Assembly: GCA_030248215.1 (NCBI GenBank)
Contig: JASANG010000244.1
Coordinates: 1 to 64,000 of the forward strand
From: Enoplolaimus lenunculus
Taxonomy: Eukaryota > Nematoda > Enoplea > Enoplida > Thoracostomopsidae
Direction: 5' to 3'
DNA length: 64,000 nt
Shown piece after piece: positions 1 to 12,930 of the stretch. Position numbers and translations under genes: made by a program. The number at the start of each line of letters is the position of its first letter. The first letter of the stretch is position 1. The notes under the pieces are model-generated. The model was not told the origin of the DNA. It saw nothing but the letters and a program-made list of their open reading frames with translations, and did no database searches.

Positions 1-123
1 AAGCTTAAGCTTTCGACTATTTTTTTGCTTGGCTTGGGCTTAGTAATATACTCATTCTTACGCTTAGGCTTTAGGGGTTTCCTTTAGTAATACTGTTTCG
101 CCCCCTGTTCTTTACATTGGCCG
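1..123. repeat. Partial copy of a hAT-type MITE family
   Basis: The right edge, read on the minus strand, begins GGCCAATGTAAAGAACAGGG and is followed by CTTAGG-rich DNA. The same end occurs in the better-preserved copies at 18191-18351 and 33072-33221. The copy is cut by the window start, so its left end and target duplication cannot be seen. Confidence 0.55.
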
Positions 124-583
124 AGTCCATAAACCCTAATTAAAGTCCATAAATGTCAATTATCCCTAATTGTAGCGCATAAATGAGTCCAGGACCAACA
201 GTCCGTAACCGAATAACATGGAAGTTAACCTCTGGAGACGCCAAATAAATATCAGTCCTCCCCCTCTTATATTCGGGTCACTACAGTACACATAGTGTTG
301 TGTCTCGTTTGGTTTTTGTCATTGGTATTACTGGAACACAACGTACCTACTTCGGTTTTTAGCCTGAGGTATGCAAAGTAAAATTTAACAGGTTGTCCAA
401 ATGTTGAAGTCGGCCATTTTCAGGATACGACCGGATATCCTGATCCGGTTAAATACCCGACAACAAACCGATCTGCAATATATATGCGACCCTTCAGAAA
501 AATTACACTAAAACTTGGTTTATCATTGTTTGACTTTTCTCCCTTAGTGATGTCGCCTACTGGAAAGATTACTAGCGTGACAT

Positions 584-896
584 CAGGGTACATCCGGAGG
601 TCTGCCTTCGGCTCTGGTAGAATGTTTGTCGGAGGTTCCGGCAATTCCGGTAGTAAAATAATTTTGCATAATTTCATAAAATATCTGTTTAGCGCATTTC
701 GTTTTACTTTCGTCACAATTTTCCTGAAGGAATTCCCGAAATTTCGCAGAAAATTAGCGTAAAACCAAACAACTTAGCAACATATCGCAGATATTGGATA
801 AAATTAACTATTTAACCATCATTTTGCTACCTAATCTGGCTCCGGCAAGTTCGTTGACCTCCGGCTCCGGTATTTTTCACCTCCGGTTGCACCCTG
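584..896. mobile_element. MITE with CAGGGT termini and CCGG-rich interior
   Basis: The left end CAGGGTACATCCGGAGG mirrors the right end, whose reverse complement is CAGGGTGCAACCGGAGG. Flanking 8-mers CGTGACAT and CTTGGCAT match at six of eight bases, as a decayed 8-bp target duplication would. Ends and duplication length suggest a hAT-type non-autonomous element. Its right half, near 640-780, is closely similar to 36900-37070. Confidence 0.6.
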
Positions 897-3279
897 CTTG
901 GCATGTAAAACCGGAAGAATTCAACTATGGCTCTGATAGTTTAATTTTGGTCCATAGAGATTTTGTTCTGGCATTTTCCGCTTAGAAATTGAAATATTTT
1001 AATCATGTTCTAAGCGTTCTGAACACTGCTTGGTTTAAACAACTTGAAAACCAGCAAACACATTTTGATAAGATAAAGCTTATTGAAAAACTTTAAAATA
1101 TCGATCTAACGACCATTATTTTAAATTTCAATCTTTTCAACGTTAAATATTCTTTCGAAAGTAAAAAAAATTAACATCATTGCAGTTCAATTTTATTTTT
1201 CTATAGCTTGGCGAAAGACTTCTTTTCGGTGCATGATCACTAGGCTTATTTCAATGTGATGGCACCGGGACTTGAATGGAATAGGATGCATCTGTGCATT
1301 CGCTTCACTGAATCCACCGAGATTGAGCTGTTGGCACTTCATATATGATTTAACATAATTTCAAAGTTCGTTGTACGCATATATATCGTCCAAAAAATTT
1401 CTTTTTGCTGTGGCGCTAGCGGTGCGATCTTAGCCCATATGCCCTCTGTTGTCATGGAACGCTTCGATGAGCCTTTGCTTCTGAGATATATCATAGATAT
1501 ACTCACTAACCTTACCTTTTGCTGCAAAGTTGTAACGAGGTCAAGTGAGCTGTTACTAAGTTATTGGGGTTGATAGATTTCGCCGACAAAAGGCAGGCAA
1601 CTTGGCTAAGTTACGGTTTTTCTGATTCCGCAGACAGGCAGTTAATTGCTAATTCTATACGCCGCTCTTGGGCAGGCGTGCGTCTTTGATTGCTGCGCGG
1701 TTCCAACAGGAAATGAATATTGCGTATAGCTAGTAAGCGGATTTGCCCTTATGCAACATTAGAGCGCGGGCAAACCGAACCACGCAGCTGTAGTCTAGTC
1801 CGGGATATAGCGCCGGTATGTTCCTGAGTGCAACACGAACAACCAACTAACCCTCAACGCCGGAGTACACCACGCGTATTTGAAACAAGCATGGTAGAAA
1901 TTGTATAACAAACTACGTATATGCTGAACTCAACCAAACATTTATTATTTTACCAACTAACATCCTCTTTGCACTACAAAGCAAGTGTTTATATAGTGGT
2001 ATAAAACAAATGGCATTTCAAAGTTTTGTATGCTATGCAATTGAAAGGTTATGCGGTTTACCTAGAATTTGTGTTCGATAAAATTCTTAATAATATCTGG
2101 TCAAAACAAAAATTCCAAGTCAAAAGTTAATCTTAATATTAAATCCAATTTTCAATTTGAAATAAATCTAGGTGGCTAGGTTTGTTACAAAGTAACATTT
2201 CTTTTTTTTATCAGTGAAGCGGTGAGCGTTTGAGCGTAGCTTTTTCAACTCTTTATCCGTGCTCTTATTAAAAAGCGATTTTGCAATTGGATATTAATCA
2301 ACACGTTTTTAGGTAATTAACTATATCGGTAACTATGTCGTCAGTCATTTTGTCTGAAAGCTAACTGAAACTGAAGCGCTGAGTATGACAAATTTTAGGA
2401 AGAAACACACAAGCTAGTTATATTTCATGGAGGAGCGAGATTCCTATGGGAAAAAAGTTCAACTATGACTAAAACAAACTTTCGTGTATGATTTTTTCAG
2501 GGGAAAATGCCAAGCTAGTAATCGTTTCGGGCGGTGGGGGAGGGCGAAACCCCTATGGAGGCAAAATTAAACTATAACACCGATAATACATTCACTATTC
2601 AGTAAATTAGTATCCGGTCGCACCCTTGTCTTTTCTGCAATGCCCCAAATCTTGTTAATGCAATTTGTGCTTTGGACCGCTTTAAGGACAAATTTCCGTT
2701 TGCTAAAAGTTTAAAAGTAACTATACCAAAACTGTTGTATACTAAGGTCAAATTTGTAAATTTAAAAAAATGGATAGAACTGGAAATTGAAAATTTTCGC
2801 TACTTGAAGTCCCCATAAAACTTACCGGATCCTGAGATCGATTTTGGAACAGCGATGAGTGGCAACATTTGGCTGTACCCTGAACTCTAGGTATTTTTAC
2901 ATATCTTAATATTTTAGAGATTCGAAAAAGATTGTTTATGGCTGCGTTTTTGTCTTTCTTAGAGCTCGCTATTTTTGTGTTGTATTTCTGAAGCTGCTCA
3001 TTCGCTTGTGTGATTTTTCAAATCAGAACCCGCAAAATAAAATCTTGGTACGTACGCTGCTGGCTTTCTATAGCACAAAGCATAGATATATGGCGTAACC
3101 AATATAGTTTGTTTCATAGCGTAAAGGTTAAACTACCTGCATTTTTTAGAATATTAACACCCGCTCATGTATAATGTCGTTCACACGTTACCATTGATGC
3201 AGTCCGCATAACATATGCGGAGTAAAGCAATCGTAACGTATAACCGAAACGTTTGTGCGCACTGCTCCTATGAGCGACT

Positions 3280-3711
3280 TAGTGACCCGAATAAGAGGGG
3301 GTAATGAGGGGTCCCCATTTGGAGTATATTCAATAGGACTCCGTATCACTAATAAGAGTCTGCAAGCGGATAGTCTCTAAACCTTAAGAGTCCATAAATT
3401 TGAATTTATTTCTATAGTGTATAAGTGACTCCAGGACCAAATAAAGTTGAGTTCGAAACTTTAAAGCGTATATACATAAGTTTTGATAGTAATTTTTAAA
3501 GTATAACCTTGCATTGCATTGTCGCTCAAGCTTTTGATACAAGACAAATATACGTTTAATTCAACGAATAGCTGCAATACCGGATGCATATTAGTAACGA
3601 GGAGCAGCAGAGCGTGGGTTTAAAACAAATAACAGTCCGTAATCAAATAATAGGGGGTATCTTCTGGAGAGTCCAAACAAATATCAGTTCCCCTTCTTAT
3701 TCGGGTCACTA
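3280..3711. mobile_element. MITE with TAGTGACCCGAATAAGA inverted ends
   Basis: TAGTGACCCGAATAAGAGGGG-type sequence begins the element, and its reverse complement ends it near CGGGTCACTA. A second right end of the same family lies at 265-290, preceded by the shared interior motif ACTCCAGGACCAA-like DNA near 190. No clear target duplication is visible, so the superfamily is not assigned. Confidence 0.55.
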
Positions 3712-5837
3712 CAGTATGTTAGTCTTTGATTGTCAAACAGTTGTCAGAGTACTGACTGACAGGAAAATTAGGAAACGACACTTCTATATTGCGACAAACG
3801 GGAGTGGGGCGTATATAATTTAGTGAAAAATCGGTAATGTCCTTGTCATGAAAAATGTCAACTTTGTACAAATTCAATCAGTTTGTACAAATATGTTTAG
3901 CGACGGGCTGTTTGATACACATGAAAAAGACTTCGCTTGCAGCGCTCTATCTATTTTTATATAATAACGAAAGCCGATGCTTAATTTTTCGCTCCGCGCA
4001 CTTGTTTCCTTGGAAAATAGCGCTAGCGTACCACGCCAGCTAGGGGAAATTTTTGGTTTGGGTCGAGTAAGGGTTCCTCCTCATTATTCACTCCAACGTT
4101 ACACTGGTCACTTAATATATGTACCTATATCCAGGAGCGTACAAACTCTTCTCAAATCACATTTCTCTGGTTTCAACGTAGTCAAAATGGGTATTGTAAA
4201 GGCGCGTAGCAAGACTGGAATTTTTAGGTAGCAAGCCAGTCTACGGAGGGCAAAATTTATTATCAACTACTTGTGTATCTAAAACATTAAAGTAAAATAC
4301 TAGTAGCCTTTTTAGTCTCGCTGCATTGGCAGCAAAATTTCTGTGAAGGGCTCTATATGGTGCTGCTTAGCTCAGAATTAATACACAACTGATTTTAAAG
4401 CGATCATCGTATACAAATAGCCATATGTCTGTTACATGATATCACCGGACATTTATATATGTGAATATCGTATAATATTCCAAAATGCTTTGAAATATAT
4501 GATGCCATACATTGCAACGTAATTTATGCACACTAATAGAAATGAAAAAATTGGATAATGTCGTATTGAATTATTTCATATGCTGTACATACCTGGGGGC
4601 TGCAAAATTCTTCCAGGGGTGGGCTGATGTCCCGCTGCGCTCGCCGTTTACTACTGGACGGGCGCAATCCTGTATAGTAGCTTCTACGTTTTCGTTCCTG
4701 CTGGAAATTTTGTCTAAATATATCGCTGGGTATATACAAGTAATTCAAACTTCAAATTTTAGTATCATATGGCACTCTGCAGGGCATTCGGCTAGTTTAC
4801 CACAACTTTGCAGACAGTATCAAACATGTCATATGAACATTGACGAACAATATTTCAAATATATGACAGCGGTTTTATAACTTTTTTTGAATTTGTTACC
4901 AGATCATCATGCAGACAAGATTTTGCCCGCTAATAGGGGAGCGACATGTTTCAGAGCGCACGAGTTATAACGGAAACCCCGCATTAGGGTGGTAAATTGC
5001 TGAACGCTTATGGGGCACCCGTTCACTTAGCCACCGAAAAGGCGATACCAGGGAAATATCAGGGAGTTCTAGAAAAATTTTGGCAACAGCCATCCATACC
5101 ACATTATTTTTAAATCTAGGCGCAGCCCAAATCTTCTAAAATGTGAGTGTAGCGACGGGTCCAGAAATCTCGTACGAAGGCGTCACATAAGAAATAGTAA
5201 AAGAAACCTCGCTATCGAGAAGCCAATCACGTTTTTCATGAAATGCCAATACGTAAGTGTGATTTTTTCGCTCCCCTTGGTGCCAATATAGCTCCAGATA
5301 TTTAAGCATTAACATAAATCCAGAACAAGAAAAAAGGTACCGAGCGAAGAACCACGCATTTGAGCGCAGAATTAACTACCATGTAAATTTTGTGGCGAAA
5401 TATAACCTACTTTAGTACATGATTTTTTCCATTAGCGTTGAAAACTTTTGGCAATTTTTAATTCGAGACGAGGTATACGACTAATATTTGCAGTGCATGT
5501 TGGCACGCAGAAAACTAACGCTACCACAAGTTTTCCACTTCAAAATCATACACAAAGAAGGTTTTCACCGCTCTGCGTCTTTGGAGCAAAATTACGCTGA
5601 ACACCGTCAAACTGCGTGTAACATTTATATAATGTTGGCGTCTTTGCTTATGCTTCATGTGAGAAGTAGATGATTCGCAACGATCCAAAGGCCCCAAATC
5701 GTAACTCAGTTTTAGTTCTATCCCTCATACATAAATAATAAATCTTGTGTGTCTGCATGAGAGTCACATGAAGGAGTGCTTTGCAGACATGATCTTTGTT
5801 TCCTAATTTATATTAAGGAATTCGTATCTGCCGCAAC

Positions 5838-6155
5838 TATTCGAAACATTCAAAAAATACAACGCTAACCTGCTAATATTGGAGCTAATCAGTCCACAAA
5901 CTTGACCGATTTCGATAAATTAACAATTTCCGTAAACTATTTATTTCGCAAATACAACATAAACAAACAACCAGAAAACCTTTCTCTAATTGCACTCCAA
6001 AATTACCTGTTCTTCAAGTTACACAAGGCACCTTTATTAACTACACACCCAAAATTTTAGAATATCAAATTACGCAGGCGTGTACAAAATATGCAAATTT
6101 CTCGGAATATCCAGTTTTTAAGTTACGAAAATCAACAAAGTTGCAATTTCGGACA
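5838..6155 (-). repeat. 3' LTR of the BEL/Pao element
   Basis: About 318 bp, repeated at 11040-11357. Read on the minus strand it starts TGTCCGAAATTGC and ends CGAATA. I found one base difference between the two copies (near 5971, C versus A). Confidence 0.9.
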
Positions 6156-6185
6156 CTCCCGAACGCCAGCGGTGAATCCTTCCTT

Positions 6186-6677
6186 TCAGTTGTGACGTCG
6201 CTTTCTCTGAGATGTAGCATAACTTGTCAAACTGTATGACACCAACTCAAGTCTTGGCAACTTACAACACCACAATTTCCACAGCTCCCTAATACCCGCG
6301 TGATTTAAATGAAATCCATCGCTTTCAAACAAATGAGTTCGAATGTTGCCATCAATAACGTATGGATTAGATTCTTCGTCCCAATTAACAATATTGATAC
6401 TGTTTCCTATTACCTTAGAACAAAGCCACTGCGAGTACGTCCTTGAATTGGGGGCTCGAGGATGCGGAAACGGTGGACAAATTAGAACCCTGTCGTTGTC
6501 AGTAGGCATATTGGACTTGTTCATTGCATTCATAAACTTGTCAAAATACCGTTTCTGTTGAACATAACTTTTTTGACAATCATTAATACCGCAGTTGACG
6601 ACGACAATGCTATAATCGGACAATTTTAAACTACGAGCACCAAGATTATTACCTTTGTGACAAAAATTAACAAACAA
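6186..6677 (-). CDS. SGNH/GDSL-hydrolase-like reading frame in the BEL element
   Basis: The frame lies between pol and the 3' LTR, where BEL elements with an envelope carry env. The translation shows VVVNCGINDC, which fits SGNH block III (GxND), and DGFHLNHAG, which fits block V (DxxH with the catalytic His). An intervening SQWLCSKV stretch and WDEES segment are typical of the fold's spacing. Members of this family are serine esterases or lipases. Esterase domains are known in the first frame of some CR1/L2-type LINEs; one in a BEL element is unusual as far as I know. It is treated here as a part of a fossil element. The assignment rests on motifs only. Confidence 0.6.
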   Translation of the reverse strand: MFVNFCHKGNNLGARSLKLSDYSIVVVNCGINDCQKSYVQQKRYFDKFMNAMNKSNMPTDNDRVLICPPFPHPRAPNSRTYSQWLCSKVIGNSINIVNWDEESNPYVIDGNIRTHLFESDGFHLNHAGIRELWKLWCCKLPRLELVSYSLTSYATSQRKRRHN

Positions 6678-6794
6678 ATCGTTCCTGATTGATTAATAAC
6701 CACGAAAATTTAAACAAAAATTAATTGTTTGAAACAAGTATTTAGGTTACACTAAGCAACAAAAGTTATACTAAGCGACAACACGTTTAACATA

Positions 6795-8836
6795 TCAACT
6801 GTCATTTTTATTAACACTGGACTCTGAATATTCTAACGGATATAAGAGTTTAATTGGTCGATTTATAATTGTTCCGTTGGACAATCGAAGTTTTGCTGAT
6901 CGACAAACTCGATCGCGGCTCAAAATGAGATGCACGATAACTCTTAAATTCCAACGAGGTCTTGGCAGGGTGCTCTTGATCAAGACAACCATGCCTGGCT
7001 GTGGCGCAAACACGCTAGTATTACGCTGGTGGCTTTTTCGCCACTGTTCGCGAAGACTGAGCAAATAATCATTTCGCCACATTTTCCAAAATGATTCAAC
7101 TAATGCCTGGAGACGTTTCCACTCTAAAATCAAAGATGACGCAGTGGATGTTTGTGGAAGAGTCTCTGTAGTCTTTGAAGCAACTGGGAAAAATCTCGGG
7201 CCAGATTGAAACAAAAAATGTGCTGGTGTTAATGCAAGGTCCGAGACATCGTCTCCAATATAAACGAGAGGCCTGGAATTGAGAGTACTCGCAATTTCTG
7301 TCATAACGGTTTGCAGCTCCACCAAATTTAGTTTGCGACCATGTATTGATTTTTTCAGAGCGTTTTTCACCAAAGCTACCAGTCTTTCGTAAAATCCTCC
7401 CATCCAAGGAGCTTTTTCAACAATAAATTTCCAAGAGATGCCTTGTCCGGAAGCAAAATCTTGCACCTCATTGGATTTCAGTGTGTCCATCCACAAACGA
7501 TCTATAACTTTTCGGGATAAATGAAGCTATTGTCCTCCTTGATACCGGCGACAGATACGACATTTACTCAAACATCGTTTAACTTCAGCTCTTCCGTGGA
7601 CAATCCAGTACCTAAGACGGAGCTGGGACAACGTGTGTTGCACACCACTATGATGCAAGCTCACATGACAGTCAATAATAACAAGAGTGGTAAAGTGATT
7701 TTGCCTTGGTAATAAAATCGGAAACTTCGACTCATCACCAAGACTGGAATTTTTGAGACGGCCGCCACAACGAATAATTCCAATATTATCTACGAATAAC
7801 TGCAAATATTTTACTATATTTTGTGACTGAAAGTCCAGAGCGAAAAGTGACGCAAATGCAACTTTTTGAACCATTTTAATCAAAACAGCCAACGAATGTG
7901 CAATTTCTTGTTCCGTTAACGTTTTTGAACCAATGCATTGTTTTTTAGCAGTCGACACAAATCGTAGGGTCCATGCAACAATTCGAACTAGCTTTTGTAA
8001 AGACGAAAAACGATGAATATCAATGAAGGTTTCAGCTGTAACAATTAGTTGTTCAGATTGCACATTTAGTTTGTCAGAAGAAATGCTTTTTTGCACGAAC
8101 TGATCTGATATGCCGTTAGACAACTTCATCATTTGCAGCCATGATGACTGGTGTTTTCGTAGCCAACTTGGTCCTTGCCACCACAGAACATTTTCAGCCA
8201 AATGCTGAAAACTGACACCGCGCGAAGACAAATCGGCAGGATTTGTTTCGGTGGGTACGTAGCGAAATTTAAGCTTTTGGTATGATTTGATCTGTTTTAC
8301 TCGATTACGAACAAACACCGAAGATACTTCCTTTCCCAAAATCCAATGTAGAGCGCACTGTGAATCAGACCAAACAAACTTTGATTTGATTGGCAAATGA
8401 AGTTGTTTCTCCACGAACTCAATAATTCGTACACCAATCGCAACAGCTACTAGCTCTAGTCGCGGAATAGAAACCGTTTTAATTGGAGTCACTCGAGCGT
8501 TACAAAACACAAGACTGGATGTAATAACGTTGTCAGCCTTTAATACGCGCAGGTAAACCGCCGCTGTAAACGCTTTTGCAGAAGCATCGCAGAAACAATG
8601 TAAATCAAATATGTTTTTTACGTCTGCCGCATCATGGCAATATTGTCTTTTCAATTGAAAAGTTTCAATCCGCAATGATGTGGTATATAGTACAACTTAT
8701 TTCCATCCGGTTGTGCAGGGGCGGGTTCAATGATTTGAGTTTTTAATTGTTCCTGCAAGATTTCGTTATACTTAATTTTTAGTTCAGGGTTTGCATTTAA
8801 GCGTCGAAATAGTGGTTTTAAACGACCCAACGACAA
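6795..8836 (-). CDS. BEL/Pao pol region: RT, RNase H and integrase parts
   Basis: Recognisable parts in order on the minus strand are a BEL-type reverse transcriptase start (YYIPHH), RNase H (FCDASAKAFTAAVY, VWSDSQCALHWI), an integrase zinc-binding segment (HHSGVQHT ... CRICRRYQ) and the integrase core end with GGFYERLVALVKNAL, followed by a DUF5641-like tail. Together these copy RNA into DNA and insert it. The order and the DUF5641 tail are diagnostic of BEL/Pao. This is a fossil copy and is not intact. Confidence 0.85.
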
Positions 8837-8938
8837 GCCGTAATTATCGCCTAAGTCAGAACCGTCATTTTTCCAAGGCCATTTGACTTCGTATCTGTTA
8901 TTTTTAAATACAATCGTTTCGTTAGTTTCAGAGCTACC

Positions 8939-10986
8939 TCATCCTCTTCTAATCTTTGATTCCAATATCTTCGAGTCGCCAAAATTTTTCCAGTTCAAAA
9001 TTGCTCTCGGGCAACAAACTTGACCTAGTGAGCAACATTGCACTCGCGTTAGTTTTACGGCGATCAATTTTTCCAATCGGCCTGTAGTGATATATCCAAG
9101 AGATGATGACAAAAAAATAAGGCCATCCGAACATCGGATTTGTTCCTGTCCAACAAAATCGTAATAGTAGTCCGCTCCTACAAGTATATCAATTTGAACT
9201 AATTGATCTCTCGAAATAAGCGGTTCAGCTAATGCCAAATTGTTTAGAAAAGGATATTTTGCACAGTCCAAAGCAACCTTTTGAACAGGGCACGTAGTGC
9301 AATCTATTGCATTTGCCGTTAGTAATTTGCGACTACCGTCACGTAATACAACTTCAAATTCATAAGTAGGATAAGTTTTTGTTTTTCGAACGGTTTCTGC
9401 AAACCCGGAAATAGCAATAAGCTCGTTACCTACTCGCCGACCACCAATTTTTCGACACATATCAGTGGTGATGAAAGACCTGGAACATCCAGTATCCAGC
9501 AACAATCTTGCTGAAGCTGTCGTAGAACCAATCACTTGGGTAACCGCGGTTTGCAATATGGTTTGCTGACCATGCGACAACATGGTCGTGGCAACTGTTT
9601 CGGTCGTCTGCACTTCGGAAGAACTGCCATCAACATTGAGGGACACCTCTTTATGACTTTCTGAACTACTCTGAGGATTAACTTTGTTTGACGAAACAGA
9701 TTTCGAGCCAAATTTTACCTGACACAAACTTCGATGATGCCCCGGGCGCTGGCAATGCACACATGAGCGGCTACTACGACAATCTTTGATTTTATGGCCT
9801 GGTTTTAAACAAAGCAAACATTTGTTGGAAAGGGTCGCACGTCGAGACTTTACGTCTGGAAATTTTTCACATTGATCACTATAGTGATTGCCATTGCAAT
9901 AGGTGCACGTGATCCGATTATTAGTTGAAGGATTAACCAAAGCTGCCGTCGTAGTTCGAAATCGAGAAGTTTTTTGATATTTCGACTTGGGGTCTGATTT
10001 ATTATTTGACAAGTTTTTGGCCTTATCATTCTGGTTAGTAGACCCAAACGCGCGTTCAGACATATCACGTGCGTGAATTTCTTCTTTTAAAAGCTCACGG
10101 AGATTGCCTAATGTCCATTTCTTAAATCCATTACTACGATGAAGCTCCATTCTAACAAACTTAGGGAGCTTAGATAGAACTATTGGAGTAAAGACTTGCC
10201 CAAACGTTTCCTCAGGTAAACCAAGGGCGACAAGACAACGAATATGCTTCTCGCATTCGTCATAAACAGACCGTAACTGGCCAATTTCATGGTTGGCTGG
10301 ATGAAGCGCCAACATTGCTTCGAAATGTGAAAAACAGCAACCTGTGGATCGCCGTAACGTTCTTTTAAAATTGAGACAACTATTTCATAATTTGCGGCGG
10401 TCAGGCGATAGCCTTCGATCAATCGAAGAGCATCTCCAGTTAAAAACGACCGGAGATATGTGAATTTATCAGCGTCTGATAAAGATTCATTTCTATGCAC
10501 TGAATTTTCAAAATTATCCCAAAAGTGTTGAAATTTTAAGGTTTCTCCATCAAATGGTTCCACCTCTAGTTTGGGAAGTCTAATTGATGCTTGACCTCTG
10601 TCCGACACTGCTGACTGGTTTTTGACTACATGGTCATCTGCTGGGGTTGATTGTTGCTCACATTTCTTCTTGCGAATTGATAATTTTTCGATGTAATCAA
10701 GCAAAATGTCATCAAACTCAAGAGATTTTGCAGCCTCTTCAGTTAAAGTTTTATCATCGAGTTCGGGCAAAATTTCATCATCCAACAATTTTATTTGCTT
10801 ACGATACGATTCGAGTTTGTTTGTACAGTGTTCAAGCTCTTCTAAATTGGCAGAGGTATCCAAAGTTAATAAATGTTGCGCTTTGCTTAGCTGACGCTTA
10901 GCATTTGTTTGAATACCATTCCTCTGCTGTTTACGCAATGTCAAAAGCTTTTGATCCATTTTAGTTGCCAAAAATCTAAACAACAC
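8939..10986 (-). CDS. BEL/Pao Gag and protease region
   Basis: The Gag part contains a coiled-coil-rich N terminus and the DUF1759 signature (LPKLEVEPFDGETLKFQHFW, DKFTYLRSFLTGDALRLIEG). It is followed by three zinc knuckles (CTYCNGNHYSDQC, CLLCLKPGHKIKDC, CVHCQRPGHHRSLC) and a DUF1758-type aspartic protease with the LLLDTGCSRSFI active-site motif. Gag would form the particle and bind RNA, and the protease would process it. Fossil copy. Confidence 0.85.
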
Positions 10987-11039
10987 CGGTTGAATTACTC
11001 TGGTTTGAATTAATCAAACTCGCATAATCCGAAGGACCA

Positions 11040-11357
11040 TATTCGAAACATTCAAAAAATACAACGCTAACCTGCTAATATTGGAGCTAATCAGTCCACA
11101 AACTTGACCGATTTCGATAAATTAACAATTTCCGTAAACTATTTATTTCGCAAATACAACATAAACAAACAACAAGAAAACCTTTCTCTAATTGCACTCC
11201 AAAATTACCTGTTCTTCAAGTTACACAAGGCACCTTTATTAACTACACACCCAAAATTTTAGAATATCAAATTACGCAGGCGTGTACAAAATATGCAAAT
11301 TTCTCGGAATATCCAGTTTTTAAGTTACGAAAATCAACAAAGTTGCAATTTCGGACA
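11040..11357 (-). repeat. 5' LTR of the BEL/Pao element
   Basis: This is the upstream LTR on the minus strand, where transcription of the element would start. It is followed directly by a TGGTCCTTCGG primer-binding-like sequence, complementary in style to a tRNA 3' end. The host sequence resumes at 11358 with the duplicated GCAAC. Confidence 0.9.
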
Positions 11358-12492
11358 GCAACTGATTTGAGATCTATTGCAGAGAAGTGAGCTATAGAAT
11401 ATTTTTTATGCAATACACTAAAATCGACATCTGTTTTGTTGGAATAATTCAAATGCCAAAAGAAATTTTCCGATCCACCGCTGCTGTCAAACAGCGAACT
11501 GACAAAGTTAACTGTATGCATCATACGTTTTGCGTGATATGTTGTTCGAAATGCTAAGGAGTAATAAAGGGGATTGGCAAAAAGTAAAAGTTCATAGCCA
11601 ACATAAAACAGAGAAAGAGCACTAGAGGAAACGCGCAAGCGAATCGAGCGAAAAGCCAAACACAATCTTTGTATTAAGCATGGCTGTTTGCTGGAAAAAA
11701 TTCACAGGAAAAAATGTTTTTTTTATTTTTTCGGTGAAAGCCTAGTGATTCTAACGGGACTAGTCTCACTATTTTTTAGCGGAGTAAGCCATTCTAACAA
11801 TTTTTCTTTGGAAGGAATTGATGTAACTCTAACGGGGTTAGGTTACGCGGCTTTTTAACAATTTTGGTGTAATTCTAACGGTGTTACGATTGCACGGGTT
11901 TCTGGGGAATTCAAAGAAATTCTGTCATATATATTATGAGCCAGCGGCTAGATTAAACACAATATTGATATTAATATCCAGGTCTATGTGAAGATTGCAA
12001 ATTGGATATCGGCTTACGGCTCTGCTTCCGTTGTCAGCAGCTCTGTATTAATACCAGGGAAGGATAAGAAAAAATTTCCAACACAAAATTTTCAATGTTA
12101 TTGAAAAAATTTTCAAACAGAAGGGCAAAAAAGTCGCTTGAGGCGATGCTTCTTTTCGTTGTTCTGTAGGTGTGTCCCTGGTTGCGAAATTACTCCTGAA
12201 ATTTCAGTAACTTATATTTCAATTTTCATAAATTAATATTCTCACGTGGATAATTTATCAATTGTTGGTATATGAAACATGTAACATTCAAGAAAAATCT
12301 GCAAAAGTATTAAATCTCAGTTGATTTAATACAGCTTTGACGTTCCTGCTATTTTTACAACAAAATGTTAAAAAGGAAAAATTCCTAGTCATAGATCGTG
12401 TTAAAACTAAAATCTAATTTTTTCAAAAATATTTTATACATAAAAATCAGCTAATTGCTCTAATACATATCCTGCTTTTAAATATTTAATTT

Positions 12493-12831
12493 CGTTTAGT
12501 CAGCTGATTAAGGATTGCGTTAATTTCCTTTAGCCAACTGATTTAACGGTTGCACTAATTTCCTTTAGACAGCTGATTTAAGGGTTGCGCTAATTTCCTT
12601 TAGTCAGCTGATTAAGGGTTACGCGAACTTCCTTTAGTCAGCTGATTAAGGGTTACGCTAATTTCCTTTAGTCAGCTGATTAAGGGTTACGCTAATTTCC
12701 TTTAGTCAACTGATTAAGGGTTACGCTAATTTCCTTTAGTCAGCTGATTAAGAGTTACGCTAATTTCCTTTAGTCAGCTGATTTAAGGGTTGTGCTAATT
12801 CATTTAGTCAGCTGATTAAGAGCTGTGCTAT
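12493..12831. repeat. 34-bp minisatellite, about ten units
   Basis: The unit reads roughly GTCAGCTGATTAAGGGTTA followed by CGCTAATTTCCTTTA, 34 bp in all, with scattered substitutions and one or two short indels. Every unit carries the palindrome TCAGCTGA or a close variant. No coding potential. Confidence 0.9.
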
Positions 12832-12930
12832 ACTTTACTGTGTTGAAGTACGGCGGCGCGCTGTGTATAGCGCAATTATAAAAGTATTCATTTTAAAGAT
12901 CGACCACTTTTACTGTATATCAACAAACAT

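Larger units (their letters stand above)
1..5832. other. Repeat-rich stretch without a recognised gene
   Basis: No reading frame here resembles a known protein, and the longest, at 4512-4880, is not conserved-looking. The stretch holds pieces of several MITE families: a GGCC-ended copy at the left edge, a CAGGGT-ended copy at 584-896, a lone TAA-flanked left end near 3175, and a pair of TAGTGACCCG ends at 3280-3711. Around 4610-4990 there is sequence similar to the repeat at 37620-38298, including GTTATAACGGAAACCCCGCA. The remainder is AT-rich with no other signal I can see. Confidence 0.6.
5838..11357 (-). mobile_element. BEL/Pao-family LTR retrotransposon (fossil copy)
   Basis: Two direct repeats of about 318 bp bound the element, and GCAAC lies just outside both ends (5833-5837 and 11358-11362), a 5-bp target duplication. 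Between the LTRs, on the minus strand, come a DUF1759-type Gag, zinc knuckles, an aspartic protease, RNase H, integrase with a DUF5641-like tail, and a further reading frame downstream of pol. A TGG-starting primer-binding site abuts the inner edge of the right LTR. The copy is broken, with roughly three to five breaks. The LTRs differ at about one base by hand comparison, so insertion is recent. Confidence 0.9.

Noticed and set aside
4512-4880. A 122-codon protein gene
   Set aside because: It lies over sequence repeated at 37620-38298, has no recognised domain, and shows no splice or promoter context.
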